Shown piece by piece: positions 36,222 to 47,171 of a stretch of 64,000 bases of DNA (positions within the stretch are counted from its first letter, which is position 1; every line of letters begins with the position of its first letter). Position numbers and translations under genes: made by a program. The stretch lies in contig SCFE01000099.1 in the NCBI GenBank assembly GCA_004352715.1, forward strand, positions 1,097,133-1,161,132, written 5' to 3'. The notes beneath the pieces were generated by a model. It was given only the letters and a program-made list of their open reading frames with translations, was not told where the DNA came from and searched no databases. The DNA comes from Hofstenia miamia. Lineage: Eukaryota; Xenacoelomorpha; Acoela.

Positions 36222-37221
36222 NNNNNNNNNNNNNNNNNNNNNNNNNNNNNNNNNNNNNNNNNNNNNNNNNNNNNNNNNNNNNNNNNNNNNNNNNNNNNNN
36301 NNNNNNNNNNNNNNNNNNNNNNNNNNNNNNNNNNNNNNNNNNNNNNNNNNNNNNNNNNNNNNNNNNNNNNNNNNNNNNNNNNNNNNNNNNNNNNNNNNNN
36401 NNNNNNNNNNNNNNNNNNNNNNNNNNNNNNNNNNNNNNNNNNNNNNNNNNNNNNNNNNNNNNNNNNNNNNNNNNNNNNNNNNNNNNNNNNNNNNNNNNNN
36501 NNNNNNNNNNNNNNNNNNNNNNNNNNNNNNNNNNNNNNNNNNNNNNNNNNNNNNNNNNNNNNNNNNNNNNNNNNNNNNNNNNNNNNNNNNNNNNNNNNNN
36601 NNNNNNNNNNNNNNNNNNNNNNNNNNNNNNNNNNNNNNNNNNNNNNNNNNNNNNNNNNNNNNNNNNNNNNNNNNNNNNNNNNNNNNNNNNNNNNNNNNNN
36701 NNNNNNNNNNNNNNNNNNNNNNNNNNNNNNNNNNNNNNNNNNNNNNNNNNNNNNNNNNNNNNNNNNNNNNNNNNNNNNNNNNNNNNNNNNNNNNNNNNNN
36801 NNNNNNNNNNNNNNNNNNNNNNNNNNNNNNNNNNNNNNNNNNNNNNNNNNNNNNNNNNNNNNNNNNNNNNNNNNNNNNNNNNNNNNNNNNNNNNNNNNNN
36901 NNNNNNNNNNNNNNNNNNNNNNNNNNNNNNNNNNNNNNNNNNNNNNNNNNNNNNNNNNNNNNNNNNNNNNNNNNNNNNNNNNNNNNNNNNNNNNNNNNNN
37001 NNNNNNNNNNNNNNNNNNNNNNNNNNNNNNNNNNNNNNNNNNNNNNNNNNNNNNNNNNNNNNNNNNNNNNNNNNNNNNNNNNNNNNNNNNNNNNNNNNNN
37101 NNNNNNNNNNNNNNNNNNNNNNNNNNNNNNNNNNNNNNNNNNNNNNNNNNNNNNNNNNNNNNNNNNNNNNNNNNNNNNNNNNNNNNNNNNNNNNNNNNNN
37201 NNNNNNNNNNNNNNNNNNNNN
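36222..37221. other. Assembly gap, 1,000 N
   Basis: Exactly 1,000 N. It could hide the next ABCC10-like exon(s). Confidence 0.99.
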
Positions 37222-37243
37222 TATATATATATATATATATATA
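37222..37243. repeat. (TA)n microsatellite at gap edge
   Basis: Followed by a hAT-like fragment rich in ACCCGC/GGGCGGG (37270-37370). Confidence 0.95.
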
Positions 37244-37380
37244 GGCTACCTTTTTTAGAGGGTTTATTGTTTATTGGGTCTATGAATGAACACCCGTAGG
37301 CGCCAGTACCCCCATTAATTGGACGGGCGGGTAAAACGGGCACCCGCGGTTAATCCCGTACCCACACAGCTATGGTACGA
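37244..37380. repeat. GTACCC/ACGGG-rich repeat fragment
   Basis: Contains GGCGCCAGTACCCCC, GGACGGGCGGGTAAAACGGG and CACCCGCGG; resembles the subterminal parts of the GTACCCG hAT group. Confidence 0.4.
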
Positions 37381-37426
37381 AGGCTTTGTTATTTGTTTAT
37401 TCCAATAAATATTGCTTAATTTCAGG

Positions 37427-37470
37427 ATTTGCGAGGAGAATCTTCCCCAAATGAAGATGTACCAGTTCGG
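37427..37470 (+). CDS. Candidate micro-exon
   Basis: Forty-four nucleotides between a very good acceptor (GCTTAATTTCAG) and a GTAATG donor, reading DLRGESSPNEDVPVR. It is hydrophilic and GC-richer than its flanks. No neighbouring exon on this strand was found, so this may be coincidence. Confidence 0.15.
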
Positions 37471-38039
37471 TAATGTTTCAACTAAACATATAGCAGTTAT
37501 AATGTATATGTATCACTAATTAGGTCACCCAAATTTTAAAATTTCATTTTCCGGATATAAAAGGGGTAAATAAAAATTCATTTTTTGGATAATAACCAAA
37601 GTGGTACATGCACGATATATGATGCTTGCGAACCATAGGCAGTTTACAATTTCAATTTATCTTATATACTTTCCAAATGAGTGTAATTTCCGTGAGACCA
37701 TTAAATTTGCAAATTTTGTATGCAAATTATGTCACATTTGCATAATTAGGTCATAATTCGAAAATATTTTCACATCGATATATTTCATTCCTTATGCTAA
37801 TTGGACATGCAAACGTTCAAAGCTCAAACTCCGATAATAAAGAAAATAGAATTTGCACTTTAATCTTAGATGTTTCACGACAGTAGATGGCGTTCAATAC
37901 AATCAAACTTCAGTTTCTGTGCTCATTACAACGTTCTCTGCCATAGTCCAAAACTGATACTAATATACTTGATAATAATAAAAATACATAGTTTTCTGCG
38001 CATTTCATGGTAATAATTGTAAATGTTAAAAATAGTTAC

Positions 38040-38288
38040 CCTGCATTAATAATTGCAGTACTATCACTAAGATGCACATAGATACACCGCATTTATAGAT
38101 GTATTCCCAAAACGTCGCCAATAGATTACAGTTATTGCGAGATAGACTCTCAAGATTTTTTGAATTAACAGAATTTGATGTTAGATTACTGCTTGGTGTG
38201 GAATTATTTGTGTCAAAATCTTCAGCAATATTAATAGATTTGATGTCATGAATAACGTCTTCAGAACCTAGATATGCATAATTGATGT
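38040..38288 (-). CDS. ABCC10: ABCC10-like exon 6 of 6: linker and first helix of membrane domain 2
   Basis: Enters in phase 1 (acceptor TTATTTATAG, completing a GAC codon with exon 5) and leaves at donor GTAACT in phase 1. An acidic, Ser/Asn-rich linker ([17 protein letters not shown], then [13 protein letters not shown]) is followed by [20 protein letters not shown] and VLQLLMQ. ABCC proteins have the same order: a variable linker, then Y..YW.. and a helix. The intron before it is 3.8 kb and carries a mariner and a hAT miniature element. No following exon was found. Confidence 0.75.
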
Positions 38289-41200
38289 CTATAAATAATT
38301 ATTTACATATAATTTGACACAGGCTAATAAAATATAGAGCTGAGTTAGCTTCTATGAGAAACTTAGTTATTTATAGTTTAATACACAAGTAGGAGTGTAC
38401 TATCCATAACTTCTCGAAATTAATTTAGTAGTGAAAAAATGAGGTGTAATCAAAATTGTTCTAAAAAAATTCGAGAAATGTTCAATCTTCCATGAGCCAA
38501 TAAATAAATTTTGAGCAAAAATCGACTTTGCAAATATTACTAGCGTATCACAAACATATGTTAACACTAGAACAGCGATTACTCCTTGAGAATTAACTTA
38601 AATTTGAGGTTTTAAATGCAAAAATTATAGAATAGAAAAAAATTTCTACAATTAGCTAATTTAATTACATTATCTGCATATAATTGGAAGTATAGGCCCT
38701 ATTTAGTGTTTTTGCTAAATGATTAATGAAGAAAAGAAAAGAAGATCACTATGAAATATTGTGGCATTTCTGGTGTAAAATAAGCAGCATTTCCAGAATT
38801 ATACATGCAATACTACATTCATTTTCTGAAAAAAAATGAACACATTTTTTTATTATTTCTGGAAATTTCTCTTGACCCAGTGAATTTTACACAGTACACG
38901 ATACATGAAGAAATATGTAGAATTATCCTCAGGTTCAAATTAGAATGGTGTATGTTATGGAAACTAGCCATTAAAAAATACATTTGGCATAACATGTAAA
39001 CTCACTCATAAATCTAAACATTACTTTTTGCTATTCATATTGACACCTACAACCACTAGCGTACGCAAGGGGGCATCGTTGAATGTCCCCGTCAGTATTT
39101 CAAAATCGACTTTGATTAGTTAAATCAAAAAAATTTTCGGCAAAATATATAAAACAATTAAGAACTAATGGCCTGAATAGCATTTTTGATGTCTATTTTT
39201 TCAATATTTTCAAAATTTTAGTATTCAATAGATCATGAATGAGGTGTCCCCTCGTAAAAAATGCTGTGTGCGCCCCTGTCTACAGCTCATTTCTGCTCAA
39301 AGCGTCTCTGACAATCACAGAAGGAATAACTGTTGTTTCTGCTTTTGGGACTATTCTGGTTTGACAACATTGTTTTAATATATTGGAACGAATACAAAAT
39401 ATGCAGCAATTTCGTTTCATTTTTCGTCTCAAACCATATTGTAAGCATCCTAAAACATGGGAAGTTCTCCACCAAGAAGTTTGCCAGATGCAAGAACTTC
39501 TAACGCAAACATTGGGCATAACTTAGACTGTCCATGGTTGTTCTTTGAGGAAAAGGAACATACTTATAGAGACATACTTAAAGTAATTAAGTGATTTAAT
39601 AGAAGTCCTAAGGGAAGTGGTTCAAATTCAATACTTAAACAAGTGGAAGTGCAACCGTAAACAACAAGTTTAGCATAATTTGTTTGCAAAGATATATTAG
39701 AAGAAACATAGGGAATCCAAATATGTCAAAGTTATTTGTACTAACCATTGTGTAAAAAAAACACGCTTTTAAAGCAATTTCCCCATTAACATATATTCCC
39801 CAATATATTCCGACTACAAGTTAACGTTTTGGTTTATGATCATGTTAACGTAAAACACCATTTGTTAACAATAGTGCTATGCTAGAAGGTCACTGAATTA
39901 AAAAATCCGGTTAGGTAGCTATTTTACTATATATATTANNNNNNNNNNNNNNNNNNNNNNNNNNNNNNNNNNNNNNNNNNNNNNNNNNNNNNNNNNNNNN
40001 NNNNNNNNNNNNNNNNNNNNNNNNNNNNNNNNNNNNNNNNNNNNNNNNNNNNNNNNNNNNNNNNNNNNNNNNNNNNNNNNNNNNNNNNNNNNNNNNNNNN
40101 NNNNNNNNNNNNNNNNNNNNNNNNNNNNNNTATATATATATATATACAGGATGTGTCAAAAGTAGCCTGACTTTCCAAATTACAATAACTTTATATTTAT
40201 ATGAAACCAAACAATCGTATATGTAAATAAACTAACTCTAATAACTGGAATTACAGATATATTAAAACAAATGTTCAAATAGTCCTCGATTCTGTTCAAT
40301 AGTAAGTTCACATATTGGTATCATATTCTGGACAGCTCGAAGTAATTCATCAATGTTAAGTGAATCAACTTCTTGTATCGTACTCTTTTTAAGTCATCCA
40401 GGTTGGTTGGAATGTATGTATGATATATCCGTGACTTCAGAGTAGACCACAAATAAAATTCAAGTGGACTCAGGTCAGGTGATCTAGGAGACCATGACCA
40501 AAACCTCTGCCAATAACACGCTCAGCTGCCAACTGAGTGCTGATGAAATTCCTGGGTTGTTTGCAGTAGTGTGGTGGCGCACCGTGATGCTGAAAATAAC
40601 AGACTGCATTTTTTCACTTCTGTCTTTGTTGCGGAAACATAAGGTCACTGAGCATACTGGTGTAATTATCCTGATTTACTGTACTCGGAAAGAAAATGGC
40701 ACATAATTTGCACTGAATTCCATCGCACACACATAAATTTTCAGGGTGCAAGCCCTCGCCGAGGGTTCTCAGACGCCCATATGGTACAATTATGACGGTT
40801 GACTATTCCATCCATATTAAAATAGGCCTCATCTGACCAAAGTACATTATTGAGCAAATTAGAATTACCTAAAATCAATTGTGCAAATTCGAGACGATGA
40901 TGATAGTCTGATTCAGTGATAGTTTGATGCAAGGCAGTAATAGAAGAAGAACTTGCATGTCCATGCATATTGTATCTTGCAGAGTTTTCAGTGCACTAAT
41001 TACTATTGGTTTCCAGTCTTCTTGGAGCAATGGTCTTCCTGATTTATCAGCATTGTGCAAGGATTTTGTCTTTTCAAATTTTCTTATCATGTTAGTGACA
41101 GCTGTAATAGAATAAATGTATTTGTGAAGGTGGTGTGCTGTTTTGTAAGCACGTAATGCTGCTGTTGCACTGTCTCCATTTTTATACTATAGTTTTAATA

Positions 41201-44200
41201 TTTCCAGTCTAGTGTCTAAATCCATGTCTAAAGGTAAAAAGTACTGGTAAAATAACAAAATGGTTATGCATAACATAAATTCCCTTTATATAGTTATAAA
41301 ATGACGAAATATTTCATCATCTTTTCTGTGAATTGTTGATTTTTTTTAGTTAGTTTGAAAGTCAAGTTACTTTTAACACACCCTGTATATATATATATAT
41401 ATATATAGGATGGGTCGTCAAAATAGGCGAGCGAAAATGTCTTTGAAATTTTGGGGACATTCGAAAAATACCAAAATGTGAAAATTCGTATCTGATTAAA
41501 TTAACTACTATAAAGGTTATATAAATGTGAATGTCCGTTATTTAAGGTTTTGAAGAAGAAACATATTCTCTTGATAACTTGTATTTAAGTTAAGATACTG
41601 ATCTCAATCAGACCAAAGACATTGAATTTGTGTACATAATCTAGAATAAAAGAAATCAATCAAGCTGAAACGTTTTAGTTGAAAATATTAGGAACTATAC
41701 ATATAAACGCTAGAATGAATTAATACTGTTTGTATGTTGGTTTTGCTAAAATTTGGTCCTAACGTAGATTATGACCCAAGCCAGTTTGCTACTTTTTTAT
41801 AGCTCTTTCAATGGATTGGGTGTCTTAGCATTCAAATTTTCCTAATATAATTGTTCTTTTGTATATTTCCAGTTGAATAAATTCTATTTTCTAATGTAAT
41901 GCATTTAGTTTGAAAATATTTTAGAATCACCCGTGAGCAACCAAATTAAAAAGTTCATGACTTTCTCATTTATATACCAGTAAAACAACAAGGTTTCCGC
42001 TTGTATTTAATCAGTCAAAATTGCTTCGATAAATAATAATATTAATAATACGATGGTGTTTAGAAATGTAATGATACTTACCAATTTTCACTATTGTGCC
42101 GTCATTAAGAAAAATCACTTTTTCAAAGTGCTTCATGTAATTTATATTGTGAGTACATACAATGCGAGTTTTTCCTTTGAGAATTCCGATAACAACTTCA
42201 CTAAGGATGTGATCACTAACATTTTTGTCAAGTGTTGAAAATATATCATCTAGCAAATAAATTTGGTGATCTTGATATACAGCCCTAGCTAGGTGTATGC
42301 GAGCTTTTTGACCACCACTGAGACTTATTCCTCCCGTTCCAACCACCGTTTCATCACCATGCGGAAGACACTAAAGTAACAGATACCCATACGAAGAACC
42401 AACAGTTCATTTTACAGTTATAACAGGAATAAAAATCAAATGATAATGTTATTTCAAGCATGATTAAGGTTGTATTTCATAAAAAAATGGGAGCAATAAT
42501 GATGATTTCACGTATAAATTATGTTTTACATTTCGATTAGCATGAAGGTGTGGAAAAGCTTTTGGCACCGACTTATTGCAGCCATGCCGCGTAGGATTAT
42601 GAAGCTATGTAATTGTTGTACATAAAATTCCACTAGCAAATAATATTGATGAAAACATGAAATATATTGTCTTAATGTTAATGGTACCTACCTTGAGATC
42701 ATTTAGCAAATCACAAGCAGTTAAAATATTTAGGTATTTGTCTTCGTCAATAGAAGATCCTGAAATGATATTCTCGCGAATTGTTGCGTTTTGCAACCAA
42801 GCATATTGGGTAACAACAGCAATGCTATTGACAGCTTCGGAAATTTCTACTGTTCCCGATTCTTTATGCAAGGATCCGTTAATTGCTGCCAAAAGCGCTG
42901 ATTTTCCAGAACCAACTTTTCCAATAACAGCTACTAGGGATCCCTTAATATTACTTAGTGTGAATTTTCCAAATTTGACATTCATAGGCACTTAGATATA
43001 TTGCATAAGCATAATTCAGATCAAAATTTTTGCATCAAATCAGAATTTCTTCTACTTTAGAAGTATTGGCAGAAATTCAGCAAAAAAGTTTGAACATTTT
43101 CATTCTCGCTGCGCATTAGTTAAAACTTTTAAGGCATTTTAGAAAAATAAATCTATGTTTGCAATTTCCTTGTCAATAAATGCTGAATTTATCCCAATAT
43201 GTCTAAAAACAAAATTTACCTACCTATAATGGAAAAACAATTTAAATTTTTTCATAGTATTCCGCCAATTTCAAAATCCCGAAATACATTGCATTTTTGC
43301 ACTTTCTTTAGGAAACATTCTATAACTATCTTAAAGAAGATGAGACATAGCATCCGCTGAATGAACTTTTGACTTCGACTTGCAAACACTCACATCATGC
43401 GTCTTTGTAGTTTTTCCTATTCTAATGTAGGAAAAATATTTTCATTTTAAACAAATGCAGTGCTTTAAATATTCTACAAAATAACATAAAAACAGCTTAG
43501 ACCATATATTTATAATTATATTTCTACCAAATACATACCTTTTCAATTTCCAGGTTAATATCATTCAGGCAAAAAGAAGTAGTTGGTTTCGAGTTCCACT
43601 TAAAAAATCCATTAGAAATGCGAATATCTAATGAATCTAGGTGCAAAGTAGATTAATCTAAGTTTAACATATAATATATATATAAACCAGCTGAGTACGG
43701 GTTTAAATAATAAATTTCATATTTAGCTTAAAAAAGAGAATAAAGAAAAACATGTTTTTAAATTCTGCAAATAGATTCAGAAAAATATATAGAGCAATTT
43801 TCATTTAGCTTATATAAGGCTAATATCATTTACTATATATAAAATATAAAATCAAATAAATTTTATTTAATACAAGAGATAAGAATTTTCAATAATAAAT
43901 ACTTACTGTTTTTTGAGAGCGGAGTGCAATATTCACTAAATGAATATTCAGGCACTAGCAGAAACTTATGCAGAGATTTTGCAGCAACAACTGTGGAATA
44001 GTAATCTGAAGCAAAATTTGGAATGGCTTCTAATATTTCAAGGAATACCTTTGTACATGTTAGAACTGATATTATCTAAGCACATTAAGGCAATTGTTAC
44101 AAAGAAATTCAACTGAATTTAATAAAGAGCAATGATTATGAATTCAATGATGTGGAATATGCTCGCAATATTCAATTTTTATTGTGAAATTGTGATTAAT

Positions 44201-44670
44201 TACTCTTTACGGTATACACATTATATAATAATATTCTTTGTGAAAAAATATAAAAAAGGTCAAAATATACTAATACACAAAATATTTATAGGCAGCAATT
44301 ACTACAGGAGAAAACAATTACTATCGATATTTTGTTTATCACTAAAATAATTTTATTTTTCTAATCAAAAACAGACCCAATATGTATTTTGATTTGGAAA
44401 ATAATTATATTTTAACATTTGTGTTTAATTAAACTGACTCACTGTTGGGACATCCTTAGAAGTATTGTAAAATATCAACAATGAAACTATCATCATCAGT
44501 GATATTGGGGAGAGTATGCTTCCAAAGAAACTTATAATCTGCTTTACGCATAAACACAATTGCTGATAGTGTAACTCCTTTCTTACATAATCTTCCATTA
44601 ATTTTTCAAAGTAATTTTCCATAACCAAACATTTTACTGATTTTATTGAATCCAGTATTTCATTCAGCAT
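38040..44670 (-). CDS. ABCC10: ABCC10 (MRP7)-like ABC transporter, partial gene of six exons
   Basis: Exons 44670-44443, 44048-43907, 43636-43539, 42943-42692, 42370-42082 and 38288-38040 all have GT..AG borders and matching phases; they join to 419 codons. They cover the last part of membrane domain 1, complete NBD1 (Walker [10 protein letters not shown]-loop VVTQYAW, signature [15 protein letters not shown], Walker B IYLLDD, H-loop VCTHN) and the linker into the first helix of membrane domain 2. The GDET.VG..G..LSGGQ.ARI.LARAVYQ stretch and the TR..CTH block are closest to ABCC10 among ABCC members, which export lipophilic and conjugated compounds. Missing from readable sequence: N-terminal helices, the rest of membrane domain 2, and NBD2. 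All expected catalytic motifs in NBD1 look intact. Confidence 0.82.
39054..39278 (-). mobile_element. hAT miniature element, GTACGC family, copy 4
   Basis: 225 bp in reverse orientation: CACTAGCGTACGCAAGGGGG at the left, CGCCCCTG at the right. Flanks CCTACAAC and TCTACAGC (6/8). It lies in the large ABCC10-like intron region and directly abuts a possible gene fragment. Confidence 0.7.
39287..39525 (+). pseudogene. Possible gene fragment with one in-frame stop
   Basis: Open from the end of a hAT miniature element to a TAG, interrupted once by TGA where TGG would keep it open. Before the stop: [20 protein letters not shown]. After it: [20 protein letters not shown], then [20 protein letters not shown] and [12 protein letters not shown]. 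The amphipathic, His/Cys/Trp-containing sequence looks like former coding DNA, but I do not recognise it. The opposite strand also has two open frames here, so the strand is not certain. Confidence 0.22.
39939..40130. other. Assembly gap, 192 N
   Basis: Between TA-rich sequence and the left end of the mariner. Confidence 0.99.
40131..40145. repeat. (TA)n run flanking the mariner, left
   Basis: Directly abuts ACAGGATGTG. Confidence 0.9.
40146..41386 (-). mobile_element. Degraded mariner/Tc1-type transposon with both terminal repeats
   Basis: Ends are ACAGGATGTGTCAAAAGTAG at the left and, read on the other strand, ACAGGGTGTGTTAAAAGTAA at the right: about 30 bp of terminal inverted repeat with a few mismatches. 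It sits in a (TA)n run, consistent with TA target duplication. The minus strand encodes an HTH remnant ([20 protein letters not shown]) and DDE remnants ([29 protein letters not shown], then out of frame [19 protein letters not shown] and [12 protein letters not shown]). It lies in the 3.8-kb intron of the ABCC10-like gene. Confidence 0.85.
40741..41235 (-). pseudogene. Mariner-type transposase pseudogene
   Basis: Three or more frameshifts and several stops separate the HTH part (about 41100-40990) from the catalytic part (40968-40741 and onward to about 40440). The first catalytic aspartate survives in WSDEAYF. The second, in the QDGAPPHY motif, is lost (HHGAPPHY), and the third motif (DL.PLDF) is broken by stops. 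Cannot encode active enzyme. Confidence 0.8.
41387..41408. repeat. (TA)n run flanking the mariner, right
   Basis: Directly follows CACACCCTG; with the left run it suggests insertion into one microsatellite. Confidence 0.9.
42082..42370 (-). CDS. ABCC10: ABCC10-like exon 5 of 6: NBD1 signature, Walker B, H-loop
   Basis: Ninety-six codons plus one base (acceptor TACTTTAG, donor GTAAGT). Key motifs in order: [14 protein letters not shown], signature [17 protein letters not shown], Walker B QIYLLDD, D-loop STLD, then [20 protein letters not shown] with the switch histidine. As in other ABCC NBD1s, an aspartate rather than glutamate follows Walker B. The usual proline after LLDD is isoleucine here (DDIFSTLD). 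This exon is the strongest evidence for the gene. Confidence 0.9.
42692..42943 (-). CDS. ABCC10: ABCC10-like exon 4 of 6: NBD1 Walker A and Q-loop
   Basis: Eighty-four codons in phase 0, ending at donor GTAGGT. It contains Walker A ([20 protein letters not shown]), the Q-loop ([20 protein letters not shown]) and the helical subdomain start ([11 protein letters not shown]). I placed the acceptor at ATATTAAG before GGATCC because this makes [10 protein letters not shown], the normal ABC spacing. The open frame continues upstream to 42991, but those codons do not fit the family. Confidence 0.85.
43539..43636 (-). CDS. ABCC10: ABCC10-like exon 3 of 6: first strands of NBD1
   Basis: Ninety-eight nucleotides entering in phase 1 and leaving in phase 0 (acceptor GCACCTAG, donor GTATGT). 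It encodes [17 protein letters not shown] then [12 protein letters not shown]. The family motif is I.NG.F.W......L..I.L.I..G. The aromatic in FFKW occupies the position that stacks on the ATP adenine. Confidence 0.82.
43907..44048 (-). CDS. ABCC10: ABCC10-like exon 2 of 6: last helix of membrane domain 1
   Basis: Forty-seven codons plus one base; the acceptor is TACAAAG before GTATTC and the donor GTAAGT (phase 1). It encodes [12 protein letters not shown], then [18 protein letters not shown], corresponding to the ABCC segment NNFPWVINGLLEAKVSL..FL that leads into NBD1. Compared with the family the join to the previous exon (DVPT then VFLEIL) is about five to eight residues short, so a tiny exon or a shifted acceptor may be missed. 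Confidence 0.72.
44443..44670 (-). CDS. ABCC10: ABCC10-like exon 1 of 6: membrane domain 1
   Basis: Seventy-six codons in phase 0, with a CACTTAG acceptor and a GTGAGT donor. It starts [19 protein letters not shown], matching the ABCC block (VTELLSGIRVIKFCGWE in vertebrate ABCC10) that follows an intracellular loop. A helix then follows: [20 protein letters not shown]. The first ATG is internal, since the upstream exon should end in the conserved DxRVK loop; that exon was not located between here and the window end. Confidence 0.8.
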
Positions 44671-44906
44671 CTAAGTGAATATATATGTAATATATTATCA
44701 TGGATTGCAAACATAAATGAAATTAACCGAATTTTGAGAATTTGGTTATAAAGAGTATACTATAGAATAACTAATTATAAATTAATTTTAATTTTCGAAT
44801 GTCATATTTTTCTTAAGTGATGATTTGATGATATAGAAATAAATATTCGTTCAACCGAAAAAAATTGTGATACATAACATTTTAAATATCAAATAGTTAA
44901 TAATCT

Positions 44907-44947
<41 letters not shown>

Positions 44948-46300
44948 CAAGGACTCACATATTTCTGCAGTATTACGAAAAAAAATGATTCTCTGAAAGT
45001 GGCTTAGTTACTGATAAACACATGACTGTATTAGCAACAAAATGTTCAGGAATTTCAGATGCAAAACCAAAACTTCACTTAAATTATAAATTACCAAAAA
45101 GCAAAGATAACAGAGTAATAAAAAATTATATGCACTTTTCTAACAGAGGTTATAATCTCGCAAAAGCTGAAAGCGATTTTTCCACTTGGGCAAAATGACT
45201 AATAGACGGCTTTAGCACTTACAAATTGTGAGTCTACAAAATAAATTGCATGTCAGATTATCTTTACAATTAAAGATTCACAGGCCCAAAGTTCAAAGAG
45301 TCCTTTCGAATGTAAGTCATCAAACGAGATGAAAGTGAGATTTGCTTTTACACATTCATAAATTCTTCAAACGAAAACAATACCAGTGTATACCGTGAGA
45401 GCAACGTTTGGCATAAAGTTGCTTTAATCCCGATATAAGCAGTTACATCAAAAATGAATGGATTGATAGTAAATCATTGGAAATGTTTAAACAATTGTTA
45501 AGAGAGACAGTCTGCCAAGTGACAAGTGTAATCAACGTGCTGTGAGAGACCAATAACAAAGTAAATAAGTACTTTTCCAATGTCAAAGTCATTTTGCATT
45601 AATATGCCAAAAGAATGTAAATGAGTGAGTGGGAACGCTTTGAGCTTGGTGGCAAATAGTTTTGTTTATGTGTAAAACATGTGCTTAAAGGTGAGTGGCA
45701 TTCCATATTCATGATTTTAACTAACAATGATAAACATTTGCTGATAATTGTCTACTAAACCCTCTTACAATGAACATCGAAAATGCTTGTGATAGTATGT
45801 GTACAACAACAAGTGTATGAGCAAACAAATCGCTGAAAACAACCCCAAATAGTTCAAACAGTTTTTTAATACTTCAAGCATGACATTTGGCATGCAGAAA
45901 ACAAAGCCTTGAGTTCGATTAAACTAACCTAGAAGACATACACACTAACTAAATAAACTTAGAAATATAATTACAGCATCTACTTCTATTGTGGTACCAA
46001 AAATGAATAGGAACCAAAGATGGACATGGCTCGATAGCTTAGGCCCAAGCCGGTATATTTGAAATTAATTCAAATTCGTTCTCTTTTTCTGATTTTTGCC
46101 AAAAAAATGTCTTTAATTTTTCGGTTTGCTATATTATATTTGTGTTTGATAATAAAACCTAAAATTCAATTCTCGAAGAGTATATGAATTATGAAACATA
46201 ATGTAAAATTTCAAATGAAAATTTTTTTTCTCGATATTGCTTTTAAATTACATAGCATTTACTGCATTGCGGTTGATTTGCCTGCACTAATAGTTTTTTT
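44671..46300. other. No further ABCC10-like exon seen
   Basis: The upstream exon of membrane domain 1 should lie here or further. A 60-codon plus-strand frame (45001-45198) is open but unrecognised. Confidence 0.45.
44909..44946. repeat. (TA)n microsatellite
   Basis: About 36 bp upstream of the most 5' ABCC10-like exon found. Confidence 0.97.
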
Positions 46301-46757
46301 AGCTACTGTTTTTTCCAGTACCTCGACTCAAACCCTTCCCACCTGTTGGCCCCGTACATGATTGCAGACAGTACTCTGCATTTTAAATTCAGTAAAGGCA
46401 ATATGTAGTTGCGTAAATCGGCACAAACTGAATAAGCTATTGAACTAAGCCTAATGTAGTCCAGGGACCAAGCCGTGTGATTCTCAGCAAATGGAAACAT
46501 AATCTGATTGGCACGAAAGTTGATTACAAGTGATTACGCAATCCTACTGCTTGTTTCATTTTGGATAAAAATTTAAAATTTCTCGCATTTGCAATAATTT
46601 CAATGTCTTTAGAACATTTCCACCAATCAACAGAGGCTTTTATGACGCGTATGCTATACAACTTCTCGAAAACTTTGCATTCTCTTAAGTAAGCAATATC
46701 ATAGAAGCACAACAAATAATAGCGAATTAGTAGAACTACAAGCATACTCCTGTTACC

Positions 46758-46842
46758 TCAGAGCTTCTACCGAACGTTCAAAAGATTCCGGTGACGGCGA
46801 ACTGTCAAAGTCACAGGCTCCGATGCCGAAAGCACTTTTAAA
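46758..46842 (-). CDS. Candidate small exon, unknown
   Basis: A GC-richer island in AT-rich DNA. On the minus strand it reads AFGIGACDFDSSPSPESFER then SVEALR, ends at a GTAACA donor and is preceded by ATTTAAAAG. The next 450 bp downstream (46300-46745) also have raised GC and two open frames of 65 and 73 codons. No family recognised. Confidence 0.2.
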
Positions 46843-47135
46843 TTAAATGAAACTCTCACTGTTTTATCAGGCTATCTGTACTTCACAGACGATTAGATCC
46901 ACTGTTTTACACAAAAACACACGTCAGTGGAAATGATCAAAAAATCGAAATCGATTTTCTTTTTGATTAAACGCGAGAAAAAATTAAATTTGCTTTCAAA
47001 TAAAACTCAACGCAATCGATTCCCTGAAGACTGCATTACAGAATTAAGCACGCATCAGTAAAGCTATGGGAGCTTAAAGAGAAATAAGTTCAAAAACATG
47101 AAATTCGAGGCCCTTAGAAGTGAAATTACACTTTG

Positions 47136-47138
<3 letters not shown>

Positions 47139-47168
<30 letters not shown>
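47139..47168. repeat. (TA)n microsatellite
   Basis: Thirty bp before the first unit of a duplicated 94-bp segment. Confidence 0.97.

Positions 47169-47171
<3 letters not shown>

Noticed and set aside
44132-44350. 72-codon plus-strand frame
   Set aside because: Antisense within the intron between two well-supported ABCC10-like exons; AT-rich with no coding features.
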